Below are positions 1 to 11,610 of a DNA stretch of 64,000 bases, piece by piece. The position numbers and the translations under genes are program-made. Source of the stretch: Branchinecta lynchi (lineage: Eukaryota > Arthropoda > Branchiopoda > Anostraca > Branchinectidae); assembly GCA_023053575.1 (NCBI GenBank), contig JAKZAP010000014.1, positions 17,138,938-17,202,937 of the forward strand, in the 5' to 3' direction. Position 1 is the stretch's first letter, and every line of letters starts with the position of its first letter. The notes beneath the pieces were generated by a model. The model had not been told where the DNA came from and did not search any database. It was given only the letters and a program-made list of their open reading frames with translations.

Positions 1-2215
1 TGGTGACGTTAGAAAGTTGGCCTACGGCAAGAAAGTCAACTTTTGAACTAAGACAGGTAGAATTTTTTTTTTCGGCGGCAATCGATAGCCGCTGATGAGC
101 TGATCAAAGTATATGTCATCCATTTTTTGGTACACAAATTCCTTCATGAGATACACCAGTTTGAAAGTTTCAAGGGGTTGACAACTTCAGTAGTAAGGTA
201 CACACTGAAACCAAAAATAGGTGATACCAGTTGTGAGACATGTAGGGGACTTGTACGCGGCAGTCGAGTGTTAGCTCATAATCATCTTCGGCAATGAGGG
301 GTTTGCAGCTTTCGCTAGTTGACGTACCTGTCATTTGATGTTAAGAACAATTAGGTTCCCAATTGTAAGACATGCAAGGGACTTGTCAGTAATAATAGGC
401 TGTTATGTTACAAAAATCTTCAGCGATGAGGGGTTTGCAACTTTTGCTAGCCGGTGTACCCATTATTTTTATCCGGTGAACTTGATGTCTATCACGGGAA
501 AGGGACTTGTCAGTAGAATCGGTGCACGAGGGGCTAGAAATTTGTGCAAATTGTTGCACATTGTATTCAATTTATATAAAACTGACGGTAAGAAAGTTTG
601 TATCGATGGTCTCTCGCTGTATCCTAGGATTTACTGTTTTCGCAACGGGTACAAACGATAATGTAAAACAAGGTAGTTTCGTAATAATTAATAGTGTCAT
701 CTATGGTATTTTAATCCTGAAAAGTTACGGATAGCTTTATAATACCAACTAGATTATATAGGATATTGTCCCAAGTTTTCATCCGTCACGATGTCTACGA
801 TTGAAAAGGATAAAGTTCAACTGACTGCAAAGTCAATTTAGTCCCTTTTTCCGATATTCTTTTGTTGTGGTTAGGGCAATCGATGCCCTTGATGAGCTGA
901 TCAAAGTATATGTCATCCATTTTTTTGAACAAAAATCCTTCATGAGATAAACCAGTTTGAAAGTTTCAAGGGGTTGACAACTTCAGGAGTAAGGTACACA
1001 CTGAAACCAAAAATAGGCGATACCAGTTGTGAGACATGTAAGGGACTTGTAAGCAACAGTCGACTGTAAGCAACAGTCGACTGTTAGCTCATAATCATCT
1101 TCGGCAATGAGGAGTTAAGGTAGTTTCGTAATAATTAATAGTGTCATCTACGGTATTTTAATCCTGAAAAGTTACGGATAGCTTTATAATACCAACTAGA
1201 TTATATAGGATATTGTTCCAAGTTTTCATCCGTCACGATGTCTACGATTGAAAAGGATAAAGTTCAACTGACTGCAAAGTCAATTTAGTCCCTTTTTCCG
1301 ATATTCTTTTGTTGTGGTTAGGGCAATCGATGCCCTTGATGAGCTGATCAAAGTATATGTCATCCATTTTTTTGAACAAAAATCCTTCATGAGATAAACC
1401 AGTTTGAAAGTTTCAAGGGGTTGACAACTTCAGGAGTAAGGTACACACTGAAACCAAAAATAGGCAATACCAGTTGTGAGACATGTAAGAGACTTGTAAG
1501 CAACAGTCGACTGTAAGCAACAGTCGACTGTTAGCTCATAATCCTCTTCGGCAATGAGGAGTTTGCAGCTTTTGCTAGTTGGTATACCTGTTGTTTGTAT
1601 CAGGTGTATTAGATGGCAAGAACAATTTTGTTCCCAAAAAGCCAAAAGGCTTTTATGCTATAATCATCTTCAGCGAGGAGGGGTTTGCAACTTTTAATAG
1701 CTGGTGTATCCATTATTTGCTCCGATGAATTTGATGTCAATCACGGGAGAGGGACTTGTAAGTAAGAATCGGTTCACGAGGGGCTAGAAATTTTTGAAAA
1801 TTGGTGCACATTGTATTCGATATCTGTAAATATGACGGTAAGAAAATTTGTATCGATGGTCTATCGCTATAACCGAGGATTAACTGTTTACACAACGGGT
1901 ACAAACGATACGGTAATCTGAAACAATAAGGTAGTTTTGTAATAATTAATAGTGTCATCTATGGTATTTTAATCCTGAAACGTTACGGATAGCTTTATAA
2001 TACCAACTAGATTATATAAGATATTGTTCCAAGTTTCATCCGTCACGATATCTACGATTGAAAAGGATAAAGTTCAACTGACCGCCAAGTCAATTTAGTC
2101 CCTTCTTCCGATATTGTTTTGTTGTTGGTTTTACAACGCTAAAGAACAGCTTTTGATCATATGATTATTCTTTTTAGAACATACCGTTTTAAAAGCTTCG
2201 ATAAGTTGACAATTT
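1..2215 (+). repeat. Family D repeat, partial copy at window edge
   Basis: This stretch matches the interior of the two C elements (about 57712-58640 on this strand and 12245-13145 on the other), starting at the same tggtgacgttagaaag sequence. It lacks the 31-bp arrays that end the C elements. It is longer than the matching C segment because one unit is duplicated (separate entry) and a third, more diverged unit occupies about 1690-2130. Short open frames here have no protein-like features. It could be the remains of another C element cut by the window edge or an independent element that C also carries. Confidence 0.75.
670..1563 (+). repeat. 447-bp tandem duplication inside family D
   Basis: Two head-to-tail units, 670-1116 and 1117-1563, differ at only a handful of positions, for example atggta/cggta near the start and ggcgatacc/ggcaatacc near the end. 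Each ends with a short internal duplication of the motif gcaacagtcgactgt. The near identity indicates recent duplication by unequal exchange or replication slippage. Confidence 0.85.
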
Positions 2216-2389
2216 CAGCATTTAACCGACAGTGAAGAAACAAAACCAAAGTGTTGCTCTCGCAACACTTTAGTCGGCGAAGCCGGACAAAGGTTGCCGC
2301 AACACTTCACGTTGCCCCGGCAACGTAGGTCTAGTTTCAAGTTGATTAGATGCTCGATATAGGGCCGGTAACGAGATACGCTGAACTCG
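2216..2389 (+). mobile_element. Family B fragment left of A1
   Basis: It contains a perfect hairpin around tgttgctctcgcaaca (about 2253-2272), which also marks the left end of the short B copy at 13764. It then has the B internal motif agttgattagatgctcga followed by a ctgaactcg segment. The same motifs recur in B1, B2 and B3. Element A1 follows directly, so A1 appears to have landed in an older B copy whose 3' part resumes near 4695. Confidence 0.6.
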
Positions 2390-4694
2390 TTTTTATGGCA
2401 CTTGAGCTTACTCAAGTGCCATATAGCGATTGTAATTTCTGTCCGTCAGTCGGTCTGTCGGTCTGTCGGTCCCGGTTTTGCTAGTTGGGGCACTTCCAGA
2501 TAAGCTAGGACGATGAAACTTGGCAGGCATATCAGGAACTGGACCAGATTAAATTAGAAATTGTCGCGTCCTCGATCCGACCATCTGGAGGGGAGTGGAG
2601 GAAGGGGGAATCCGGAAAAATGAGGAAAAATGAGATATTTTTAGCTTACGAACGGGTGATCGGATCTTAATGAAACTTGATATATGGAAGGACTTCGTGT
2701 CTCAGAACCTCCATTTTAAATCCAGACCAGATCCGGTGACACTGGGGGGAGCTGGAGGGGGAAACCGGAAATCTTGGAAAACACTTAGAGTGGAGGGATC
2801 CGGATGAAACTTGGTGGAAAGTACAAGCAAAAGTCCTAGATATGTGACTGATATAACCGGAACGGATCTGCTCACTTTGGGGGAGTTGGGGGGGGGGGGG
2901 GAGAAGTCCGAATTTGTAGTGATCCCGCGAGTTCCGTGCTTCCTGATGTGCTGGGACGATGGAAATTTACAGGTATGTCTGGGACCCGACCAAATTAAAT
3001 AGGAAATCGTCAATTCCCCGATTCGACCATCTGGGGGGGGGGAGTGGAGGGAGGGTGAAGCCATAATTTGAGGTATTTTTAGCTTGCGAACGGGTGATCG
3101 GATCTTGATGAAAATTGATATTTAGGATGACCTCGTGTCTCAGACATCTCACTTTAAATCCGGGCCGGATCCGATGACACTGGGGGGAGTTGGAGGAGGG
3201 AACCGGAAATTGTGAGAAACGCTTAAAGTGGAGGGATCGGGATGAAACTTGGTGGGAAAAACAAGCACAGGTCCTGGACACGTCAGTGACATAACCGGAC
3301 TGGATCAGGGCACTGTGGGGGAGTTGGGGTGGGGGTCCGGATTTCTAGCGATCCAGCGAGTTTCGGCATACTTCCTGATGTCCTAGGGCGATGAAACTTG
3401 GCTGGTATGTCAGGGATCCGAGCAGATTGACTTGAGAACAGCCGTTTCCCCGACCCGACCATCGTGGGGGGAGTGGGTGGATGGGGAGTCCGGAATCTAG
3501 TGGCGTGCATAACTTTTGAACGGGTGATCGGATTTGAATGAAACTTGTCTGGTGAGCTATCGCCTCGGACGTTCAGTGTCACGTCCGGGTCGGGTCCGAT
3601 ACCTGTGGGGATGGGGGGGGGGTGGGTTGAAAACTCAAGAAACTCTAAAAGCAGAGGGATTGGGACGAATATTAATGGATGGAACAAGCATTAGGCCTAG
3701 ATGAAATTGACGGAGCCAGATGGTTTCGGGGCTCTGTGGGGGGAGTTGGAGGGGGTTTCCTGGAATTCCGGTAGTCGTGAGTTAGAATAGTTCCAGATGT
3801 AAAACGACAACGAAACTTTGCAGGCATATTAGCGACCCGAATTATCTTGACTTAAGAACCTGACACAACATACCCCCGGAAACTTCCGTTCCTAGATCCG
3901 AGCATTTTTTGGGGAGCAAGAGAAGAAAAATATGGAAATTGACTTCCATAAATTGCGAACGAGTGGTCTGATTCGAGTGAAACTTCATGAGTGATACGAA
4001 TCGATGGCCTCGACATGTAAAACATGCGTTCGAACCATATGCGACCACGATTAGGGGAATTGGGGGTGGGGGGACTTTTGACATGCACAAAACCAAACGG
4101 ATAGACCGAATGAGATGCAATTCGACAGTGCCGAGTTTATGCGGTTTTGATTTGTTATTTGGCGTCCGGGCCGGATTCGGCCAAGGTAGGGGGGGGGGGG
4201 TACTGGAAACTTGCAGATAGGCTATGCTCCAATTTCAGTCAAACTTGATGGACAGGAACAGGGAATTAAGAGATTGGGCCCGAACCGGCTCCGACAACGT
4301 TGGTGGGAGGGGGGGGGGTACCGGAACTTTTCAAAAATGCTCAGATTCGAATGAAACTTGATAGATGGTATAAACGAAGATACTTTAGGTGGTCGATTTT
4401 TTTTATTCCCAACCAGATTCGGCCACGGTAGGTGGAGATAGAGTGAGTACCGGAAATCATGTAGCACGTCTAGGGATCAAACAAATGGACTTATTGGGAT
4501 GAAAGTTTGAACAGTCATGTGCATGTGCTACAGTATCGAGACGATGCCGGAACTGCTCAGAAATGAGTGAAACTAAATATCCTATTTCTATTTCCGAACC
4601 GCATTTTTGGATGGCGGGTGTATTTTGTGACGTTCTCAACTACTTTCTTGTACAGCCTACTCGTACAAGTGCCATATGAGCTCGTAGCTCTTAT
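2390..4694 (+). mobile_element. Helentron-like family A element, copy A1
   Basis: The left end is a T-run and atggcac, then a hairpin in which ggcacttgag pairs with ctcaagtgcc (2397-2420). A GTCY tetranucleotide tract (about 2440-2470) follows. The interior repeats a degenerate module: a gatgaaacttgg core, a ccgga-rich segment and G-runs of up to about twelve. The right end has caagtgccatatgagctc followed by gtagctctt. This layout is known from pearl, DINE-1 and HINE elements, which are moved by Helentrons. Open frames rich in SPPPP, antisense to the G-runs, are not coding. Confidence 0.75.
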
Positions 4695-4958
4695 TGAGCT
4701 TTGTTATTTTTTCGGATAAGCAGTTTCCGAAAGTTTTGATCAGTTTTGTCGAAACAAGTATGACTTATAGGGGTAAACACACATGCTAAATCCATATCTG
4801 AATTTGGTTTTTCAGATGGTTTGCTATTTGGCCTTAATCAGTTTCTAAATTTGTGTAGTAAAAATGTCTGTCTGGAGAAGACAGGACCAAATTGTCTGGA
4901 CGAGATATTACATTTTTGGGATCCCGTCGAAACCTCGATCGAAACCTTTGGTCTTGTT
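4695..4958 (+). mobile_element. Family B 3' part
   Basis: It ends with the family B terminus: attgtctggac, tttttgggatcccgtcga and aacctttggtcttgtt, matching the ends of B1, B2 and B4. Just before the end is a small duplication, so that cgaaacct appears twice. With 2216-2389 it likely forms one B element split by A1. Confidence 0.65.
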
Positions 4959-5092
4959 ATGGATTCTTTTCGAACGCACTGAATTATTTTGACTCTCTTT
5001 GCGGATTTTCAGTTTTATATGTATAGACGGACTCCCGACAAGACCGGCTCCACAGCTGAACCGCTAATCAAGAGAATAAACGTGATTTTTCT

Positions 5093-5893
5093 GGCCTCTC
5101 CTTTGATCGGGGTCGCGTTCCCATGGCATGTTGTGGGAATTGTTTGCCGCTGTAGCTATAGTATTAAATTGTAAATATTCAAGGATATATGTATAAGCAG
5201 TTACGAGGTACCAGTATGAAAATTGACGATTCGTGAATAGCGAACAACGAAGTATCGCGTATTTGTCTGTTCTTCTAGTATATTGAAGTAAATAAGTGAC
5301 TGGTAGCTAGAATGTCGTATCTCTGCTATTTTCAGTTTTCAAGTTCAAGTTTAAGTTCAAGTTTATTATTTTTCAACATTCACCAAATAAATAAAAAACA
5401 ACACATTCGCGCTGGAGAAAAAACCTATGAGGGTTTGCGTTCGCGCGAAAGTCCACATAACTACTTACCTATAAAAGGAAAAAAAGAAAAAAGAAGAAAA
5501 AAGAAATCCAATCTCTCTCACTCATCAATACTCAACTGAACTTTAAGTTACCATCGTTACCTTAATTACCACAACTCGCCATAACTGGCCTCTCCTTTGA
5601 TCGGGTCGCGTTCCATGGGTAACGCCATCGAAGCCCATAAGGCTTTTCGTGGCATATTGTGGGAATTGTTTGCCGCTGTAGTGATAGTATTGTAAATATT
5701 CAGCGATAGATGTATAAGCAGTTACGAGGTACCAGTATGAAAATTGACGATTCGTGAATAGCGAACAACGAAGTATCGCGTATTTGTCTGTTCTTCTAGT
5801 ATTTTGAAGTGAATAAGTGACTGGTAGCTAGAATGTCGTATCTCTGCTATTTTCAGTTAAACTTTAAGTTACCAACGTTACCTTAATTACCAT
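5093..5893 (+). repeat. Direct repeat pair related to family K, with an insertion
   Basis: Two copies of about 250-300 bp, 5093-5339 and 5588-5863, share the tract from tctcctttgatcggg to ctgctattttcagtt. Both are followed by aactttaagttacc and gttaccttaattacc (5540-5570, 5866-5893). The right copy ends cagttaaactttaa, the terminus of the TTAA element K1 at 27947-28402, and part of the sequence resembles K1. The left copy is interrupted at 5340-5537 (separate entry). Confidence 0.7.
5340..5537 (-). mobile_element. Retroelement 3'-end fragment (LINE/SINE tail) in left K copy
   Basis: Comparison with the uninterrupted copy at 5858-5872 shows about 198 bp extra here. It begins with ttcaagttcaagtttaagt, the reverse complement of an (acttga)n tail typical of CR1/L2-group retroelement 3' ends, so the insert would lie in minus orientation. 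A purine-rich stretch (5475-5510) follows. No coding sequence is seen. Confidence 0.55.
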
Positions 5894-6508
5894 AACTCGC
5901 ATTTGGGAGCGAATCTAGTTCTATGGTGGATATTTTGTGCTCTGTTTTTTGTTGGTTTTCTTGTTGGATGTTTTTCGATGGTCATGTTGGTTATTGCTGT
6001 TGATTTTGAAGAGTAGTTCAACAGGATTTGTTATACGATTGATATGTGGGTGTTTTTTTCTTCCGCGACTTGTTTAAACGATATTTAAATATTGCCATGA
6101 ATTCAGACAATTGTGTTCCATTAGCAGGCTCCAGACCAGAGCAAAATAACTCTAGAGACTACCGCGAAGACGAAAATGGGCCTCCGTCACTTTGTTCGCA
6201 TGCAGTGGCTGACGTAGATTCTAGCTAGCGCTCGTTCACGATTGGTCAGAGCAAAAAAATTCTGCTCTGCGATTGGTTGAGTTTCGGTAGGGATGTTCGT
6301 ATCCGCTAGTGGAGCTAGAGTTCTTTTGCTCTGCTCCAGACGATCACCACCTTGGCTGAGAAGTAGTTGTTCGAACTTTTCCCAGTTTATTTGTCTTTCC
6401 CATCGTATGGCTATGAAGTTATTCATGCTTCTGGAGTCAGAAGATTGGGAACAGACACGAGCGTCCACTGCAGGACTCGGAATGTATCGTTAGGGTGAAT
6501 CGAATGCA
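5894..6508. other. Unassigned spacer with a weak inverted repeat
   Basis: No exon with credible splice sites and no recognisable protein was found. An imperfect inverted repeat joins about 6119-6155 (gctccagaccagagcaaaa) with about 6305-6340 (cttttgctctgctccagac), and gattggtcagagc / ctctgcgattggttg lies between. It may be a decayed MITE. Confidence 0.4.
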
Positions 6509-6511
6509 TTA

Positions 6512-6706
6512 TGGTGGGTTTACACACTGCGTAAAATCCGAGCGTATTTTACGCACGTTTTGAGCTTGAAAAGACTTCTAGCAATACGGACGTATTAGAG
6601 AAATCGGTCCGTTTTGTATTTAAATACGTCCGTATTGCTGAAATCTTTTCAAGCTCAAAACGTACGTAAAATACGCTCGGATTTTACGCAGTGTGTAAAT
6701 GGACCA
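6512..6706. mobile_element. Palindromic MITE, copy G1
   Basis: The 195-bp element is almost a perfect palindrome. Its ends read tggtgggtttacacactgcg and the complement of tggtccatttacacactgcg, and the arms with cgtaaaatccgagcgtattt pair across a centre near 6610. It is flanked by TTA on both sides (6509-6511, 6707-6709). TTA duplications suit PIF/Harbinger-type MITEs. There is no coding capacity. Confidence 0.85.
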
Positions 6707-6751
6707 TTAGCTGCGTTCTTTGTCACGGGAGTTCTCACCGGTGGTCTCCGG

Positions 6752-8830
6752 TTTTTGGGATCCCAAAACGTAAGTGGAGGGATACCTATGACATCACAAA
6801 AGTTGTCCGTCCGTCCGTCTGTCCGTCTGTAAGCACTATAACTCTCGAATGGAATGAGATATTTTGATGAAACTTGGTGTAAACATTGTTTGGGTCAAGA
6901 GTAAGGTCAAGTTCGTAGATGGGCTCTGTAGCCCTACATTTAGGGGTGGGGGAGGGGGGTTAATTTAAGGGGCAAATGAAATATTCTTAAACATATAATG
7001 TGATAGTCGATTATGGTGCTGAACACGGTGGTGAAAACCATTTTGTCATCGGACATGTAAGTTTTATTTGAAGTTGATTAGATGTTCGATTTAGGGATAA
7101 AAAGACATGCTGAACATGATGGTGAAACACATTCGTTCGCCGGACAAGTAGTTAGCCCGCAATCCGGCCAAAACCGGAAAGTCTGTTAAAAGTAAAAGTT
7201 TTATTTGAAGTTGATTAGATGTTCGATTTAGGGATAAGAAGACGTGCTGAACACGATGGTGAAAACCATTTTCTCGCCGGGCAAGTAGTTTGCCCGGAAT
7301 TCGGCCAAAACCGGAAAGTTTGTTGAAAGTAAAAGTTTTGTTTTAAGTTGATTAGATGTTCGGTTAAGGGGTAAGAAGACATACTGAACCCTTATGGGAA
7401 CAGTATTTTCTACCAGGACAACTTGTTCGGCCGGAATCAGGCCAAACCGGAAAATTTGTTAGAAGCAAAAGTTTTATTTAAAGTTGATTAGATGACAGAT
7501 TTAGGGGTAAGAAAACAAGCTGAATCTGTATCTGACAATCTTTTTTTTTACCTGGACATATATTCGTTTGGAATCCGGTTGAAACCGGATTTTTTATGGC
7601 ACTTGCCCTTCGGCCAAGTGCCATATAGCGATCGCAATTTCTGTCCGTCCGTCGGTCTGTCGGTCTGTCCAGGTTTTGCTAGTTCGGGCACTTCCACATA
7701 AGCTAGGATGATAAAACTTGGCAGGCATATCAGGGACCCCAAATGATTAAGTTGGAAATAGTCACTTCCCCGATCCGAGCACCGTGGGGGGAGTGGAGGG
7801 AGGGGGAATCCGGAATTTTGAGGTATTTTTAACTTTTGAACGGGTGATCGGATCTCGATGAAACTTGATATTTGGAACGACCTCATGCCTCAGACGACCC
7901 ACTTAAAATCCGGACCGGATCCGGAGACTTTTGGGGGGAGCTGGAGGGGGCAACCGGAAATCTTGGGAAACGCTATGAGTGGAGGGATCGAGATGAAACT
8001 TGGTGGGAAGACACTTAGCAAACACTAGATACATCGTTGACATAACCGAGCCGATTCGGGCACTGTGGGGGGAGTGGAGGGAGGGGGAATCCGGAATCTT
8101 GAGGTATTTATAACTTTTGAACGGGTGATCGGATCTCGATGGAACTTGATATGTGGAAAGATCTCATGCCTCAGACGACCTACTTAAAATCCGGACCGGA
8201 TCCGGTGACTTTTGGGGGGAGCTGGAGGGGGCAACCGGAAATCTTGGGAAACGCTATGAGTGGAGGGATCGAAATGAAACTTGGTGGGAAGACACCTAGC
8301 AAACACTAGATACATCATTGACATAACCGAGCCGATTCGGGCACTGTCGGGGGAGTGGAGGGAGGGGGAATCCGGAATCTTGAGGTATTTATAACTTTTG
8401 AACGGGTGACCGGATCTCGATGAAACTTGATATTTGGAAAGACCTCATGCCTCAGACGACCCACTTAAAATCCGGACCGGGTCCGGTGACTTTTGGGGGG
8501 AGCTGGAGGGGAGAACCGGAAATATTGGAAAACGCTATGAGTGGAGGGATCGAGATGAAACTTGGTGGGAAGACACCTAGCAAACACTAGATATATCATT
8601 GACATAACCGAGCCGTGCCTACTCGTAACAAGTGCCATATGAGCTCGTAGCTCTTGTTTTTATAAGTTGAACTTTTACTTGAAGTTGATTAGATGTTCTT
8701 TATACGGATAAGGTGATACGCTGAATTCGTTTCTGACCTTTTTTTTTCTGGACAAGTATGGTAGTTCGTTCGCAATTGTCTGGATCAAATATTAGATTTT
8801 TAGGATCCCATCGAAACCTTTGGTCTTGTT
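6752..8830 (+). mobile_element. Helentron-like family B element B1, split by A2
   Basis: The left end is a gggatccc hairpin followed by aaaacgtaagtggaggg and a (GTCY)n tract (6808-6830). The interior has tandem modules of about 110-125 bp with the motif agttgattagatgttcg and ccggaaagt. Element A2 interrupts it at 7591-8657. The 3' end is the shared terminus gggatcccat, cgaaaccttt and ggtcttgtt. The flanks (agctgcgttcttt before; caccagtgactactc after) resemble a site without a B copy near 42735-42815. Confidence 0.75.
7591..8657 (+). mobile_element. Helentron-like family A element A2, nested in B1
   Basis: It is a compact complete copy: left hairpin ggcacttgcc...caagtgcc (7598-7622), GTCY tract (7642-7671), then tandem modules of about 283 bp containing gatgaaacttggtggga and ctagcaaacactagata. 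The right terminus caagtgccatatgagctc, gtagctcttg ends in a T-run. It lies in the ccgga module of B1 and was therefore inserted later. It closely matches A4 and A5 and belongs to the same young subfamily. Confidence 0.85.
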
Positions 8831-8917
8831 ATTGTAAGCCTTTTTGCATCCACCAGTGACTACTCAACAGTCTTATTATAACCCGTTTTTTAACTAATCG
8901 GTGCCCAGTTTTACCTC

Positions 8918-9399
8918 ACCGGTGCGGACTATCCAGAACCTGGTCGGAAGCCCGTCTTTACCGAGGAGTTAGCAAGTTTTCATCAACTCACCGGTGAACC
9001 AAAACACGCGTTATAATAGAAAAACTGGACACGGGTGACAAAACACCAGAAACAGCCTGGAGTGTAACAAACGCAGCCATTGCAAGTATTCAAAATGTCG
9101 AGGAAAGAAGTCATTTCCAAGACCCCGCCATTTCTGATCGCTTCATGTTGTTGTCGATACTGGAACTGTATGACGTACTATATCCTAAGTCTACCCACGA
9201 TACTACACTCAGATTTGACTATTTTCCTGTCTCCGAAAAGGACGCAGAAAGACAAGTTATGTATTCATTGACGTGTTTCGAGTATGTAAGAGGGCTGGAG
9301 AGAGGGTTGTCAGAGCAGTACCTTCAGGGCAATCGATTACGACATATCTTTTTTATGGAATTTGTTTGCATAGTAGTTTTTTCACACCTTTCAAACTAG
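8918..9399 (+). pseudogene. Unrecognised coding-like stretch, frame-broken
   Basis: One frame reads a protein-like peptide from 8918 (TGADYPEPGRKPVFTEEL...) until a stop at 9014-9016. A second frame, open from 8998 to 9399, continues with an E/D/K-rich peptide including SHFQDPAISDRFM, then LRFDYFPVSEKDAERQ (about residues 65-80 of that frame) and SLTCFEYVRGLE. Low-complexity repeat features are absent, unlike the other open frames nearby. A donor-like gtaaga lies at 9287, but no strong acceptor precedes it. I do not recognise the family. It may be a decayed gene fragment carried by a transposon, or an exon of an unknown gene. Confidence 0.35.
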
Positions 9400-9700
9400 A
9401 TTTGACACCAGTTTGGTGATGCTCTTTCCCCTCGATGATATTATGTTCTAATTTACCCTGATATTGATAATATTGAAAAGTCATGTAAACTAATAAAAAA
9501 AATTAAATAACGTTTTCCAACAATATTAACTTTGTCTCGACCTTAACCCCTATCAAACAAAGTTCCTCATTATCATTAACGTATTCCTATTTTTTTTCTT
9601 AACCTAAAACAGTGCGATGTATCCTTTAAAGCAAAGTCCCCGTCGATACAGACTCATCAAATCTTCTACATTCGTGACTCCTTTGAAACTCCGTTTTTTT
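9400..9700. other. AT-rich spacer
   Basis: It is AT-rich with T- and A-runs. I see no gene, exon or recognised repeat. Confidence 0.5.
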
Positions 9701-10722
9701 ATTCAAACAATGTTTACACAGATACGTCAGCTCTGATTTTTCATCAGCGATATTTCGGCCCTTCTTGGCAAGGGTCCTCGTCAGGCTGTCAATCTTCTTG
9801 TTCAACTTCGGGGAAGGAAACAAACCTGTAACAAATAACTAAAGCTTCTACCGACTATAAATATCTTATTAAGGTAAATTATCTTCAAGTACCAGTATAA
9901 TGAAAAAACTAGTCCTGAGATTTAATTTTTGACAACGACGCTGTTTTTGCTGCATGATTGGGGCGATGACAGGAAAGGGTTTTTTCTGCATTTTGATCAA
10001 CTTCGGTTTTTTCATTAATAAGGGGCTGAAAACTTAAATATTATTGTGTTAATGACCGAACAGGCATTAACCGAGATACAGGCGAGTACTCTTTACCGGA
10101 AACGTGGAACGGGGTTATTAAGGGAAGAAAATTTAAGCCTCAGTCCCTTATTAACAACAAAACCGAAGTCGAAAATGCAGAAAAAAATATTTCCTGCCGT
10201 CGCCCCAATCGTGCAGCAAAAACAGCAGCCGTGTCAAAAATTAAATCTCAGCACTAGTTTTTCCGTGCAGTGATTATTCAAAGTTATAGATTCAGGCAAG
10301 TACTCATAATAGAAACGTAGAACGAGGTCATTAATACAATAATATTTAAGTTTTCAGCCCCTTATTAATGAAAAAACCGAAGTTGATCAAAATGCAGAAA
10401 AAACCCTTTCCTGTCATCGCCCCAATCATGCTGCAAAAACAGCGTCGTTGTCAAAAATTAAATCTCAGGACTAGTTTTTTCATTATACTGGTACTTGAAG
10501 ATAATTTACCTTAATAAGATATTTATAGTCGGTAGAAGCTTTAGTTATTTGTTACAGGTTTGTTTCCTTCCCCGAAGTTGAACAAGAAGATTGACAGCCT
10601 GACGAGGACCCTTGCCAAGAAGGGCCGAAATATCGCTGATGAAAAATCAGAGCTGACGTATCTGTGTAAACATTGTTTGAATAAATGTTTCAAAGTCAGC
10701 TTGGGCTCAAAGAATATTTATC
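9701..10722. repeat. Foldback element F1
   Basis: Two nearly perfect inverted arms of about 345 bp, 9701-10046 and 10335-10683, bracket about 290 bp that is itself a diverged copy of the inner arm. Shared landmarks are caaacaatgtttacac, cagctctgatttttcatcag, atatttcggcccttcttggc and gaaaaaactagtcctgag. Related elements lie at 27270-27410, 43262-43540 and 51301-51810, with a remnant near 38070-38130. Each arm, read toward the outside, keeps a 42-codon frame beginning MFPSPKLNKKIDSL; this probably reflects the identity of the arms and not a gene. Confidence 0.8.
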
Positions 10723-11031
10723 CGTTTTTTTTCTCCAAGAAAAAAATCCGCGGCTGGTTTTAGCCTCAATTTGATGAGAAGCATGGTAAAACTTGCATTA
10801 CCAGTGTTTGTGACCGTTGAGCTCCTGGGAAATGACAAGCGGGAGTCTGATCCGCCTCGAAAAGAGGCAAGTATGGAAAATGCAAGAGAAATACTTACTG
10901 AAAATCCGATAAAATGCGTTACTTCGTCTGTCCGCTATACAAAGATAATCGGTTTAATCGAGGGAACTTATTCTTTCGGATTTGAGGTACCTCTATTTGC
11001 TTGTCCCTCTATGCTTAGAAATATTCAGCAA
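10723..11031. other. Unassigned open stretch before C1
   Basis: A frame is open on the + strand from 10771 into C1, with an N-terminal peptide MMRSMVKLALPVFV. It ends only inside the C1 satellite and shows no splice sites, domain or homologue that I recognise. I treat it as probably non-coding. Confidence 0.35.
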
Positions 11032-11040
11032 CTACAAAGG

Positions 11041-11610
11041 GGTGCGCGCCTCTACATAGACACGACGCTACGTAGACACGTCAGTAAGTGGACAAAATCC
11101 GACGCTACATGGACAAATTTCCCGACACTACGTGGACAAAAAAAAAACGACACTACGTGGACACGACGGTACATCGAACGACGCTACGTAGACACGACGG
11201 TACATCGAACGACACTACGTAGACACGACAGTACGTCGAACGACACTACGTAGACACGACGGTACGTCGAACGACACTACGTGGACACGTCACTACGAGG
11301 ACAAAATCCGACACTACGTCGAAAATCAAAAATTGTCTACGTAGTGTCGGTACCTGTACCGTCGTGTCTATGTAGTGTCGGTACTTGTACTGTCGTGTCC
11401 ATGTAGTGTCGGTACCTGTACCGTCGTGTCCATGTAGTGTCGGTCTTCGTACCGTCGTGTCTCTGTAGTGACGTGTCCATGTACTGACGCTTTTTTCGTT
11501 TCGATGTAGTGTCGTGTCCATGTACTGACGCTTTTTTCGTTTCGATGTAGTGTCGTGTCTTCGTAGTGTCGCCTGTGTGTTTTGTCTCTGTAGTGTCGCC
11601 AGTCTGTTAA
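11041..11610. repeat. 31-bp repeat arrays, C1 left terminus
   Basis: Tandem units of about 31 bp, containing acgtagacacgacggtac and tcgaacgacact, run in one sense to about 11290. They are followed after a short hinge (tcaaaaattg) by units of the opposite sense (gtagtgtcggtacctgtac). Each terminus is therefore itself a large inverted repeat. Open frames across it, such as the WTRRY type, are repeat artefacts. Confidence 0.85.

Noticed and set aside
2702..4120. Long minus-strand frames rich in P and S (and similar at 7548, 31177, 34203, 46841-49814)
   Set aside because: They are antisense to G-runs and modules of family A; the same frames recur in every copy with indels and no constraint.
10046..10273. 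Frame with repeated QQKQQ and KLNLSTS
   Set aside because: It lies in the centre of foldback element F1 and is made of diverged arm sequence.
11246..11521. Open frames rich in T/R/W/H (and similar at 15771, 54844, 59329, 59597)
   Set aside because: They arise because the 31-bp unit lacks stops in some frames; the peptides simply repeat the satellite.
11041..11610. Regularly repeated ~31-bp units resembling a CRISPR array
   Set aside because: Units are head-to-tail without unique spacers, occur in both orientations at transposon ends, and the genome is eukaryotic.
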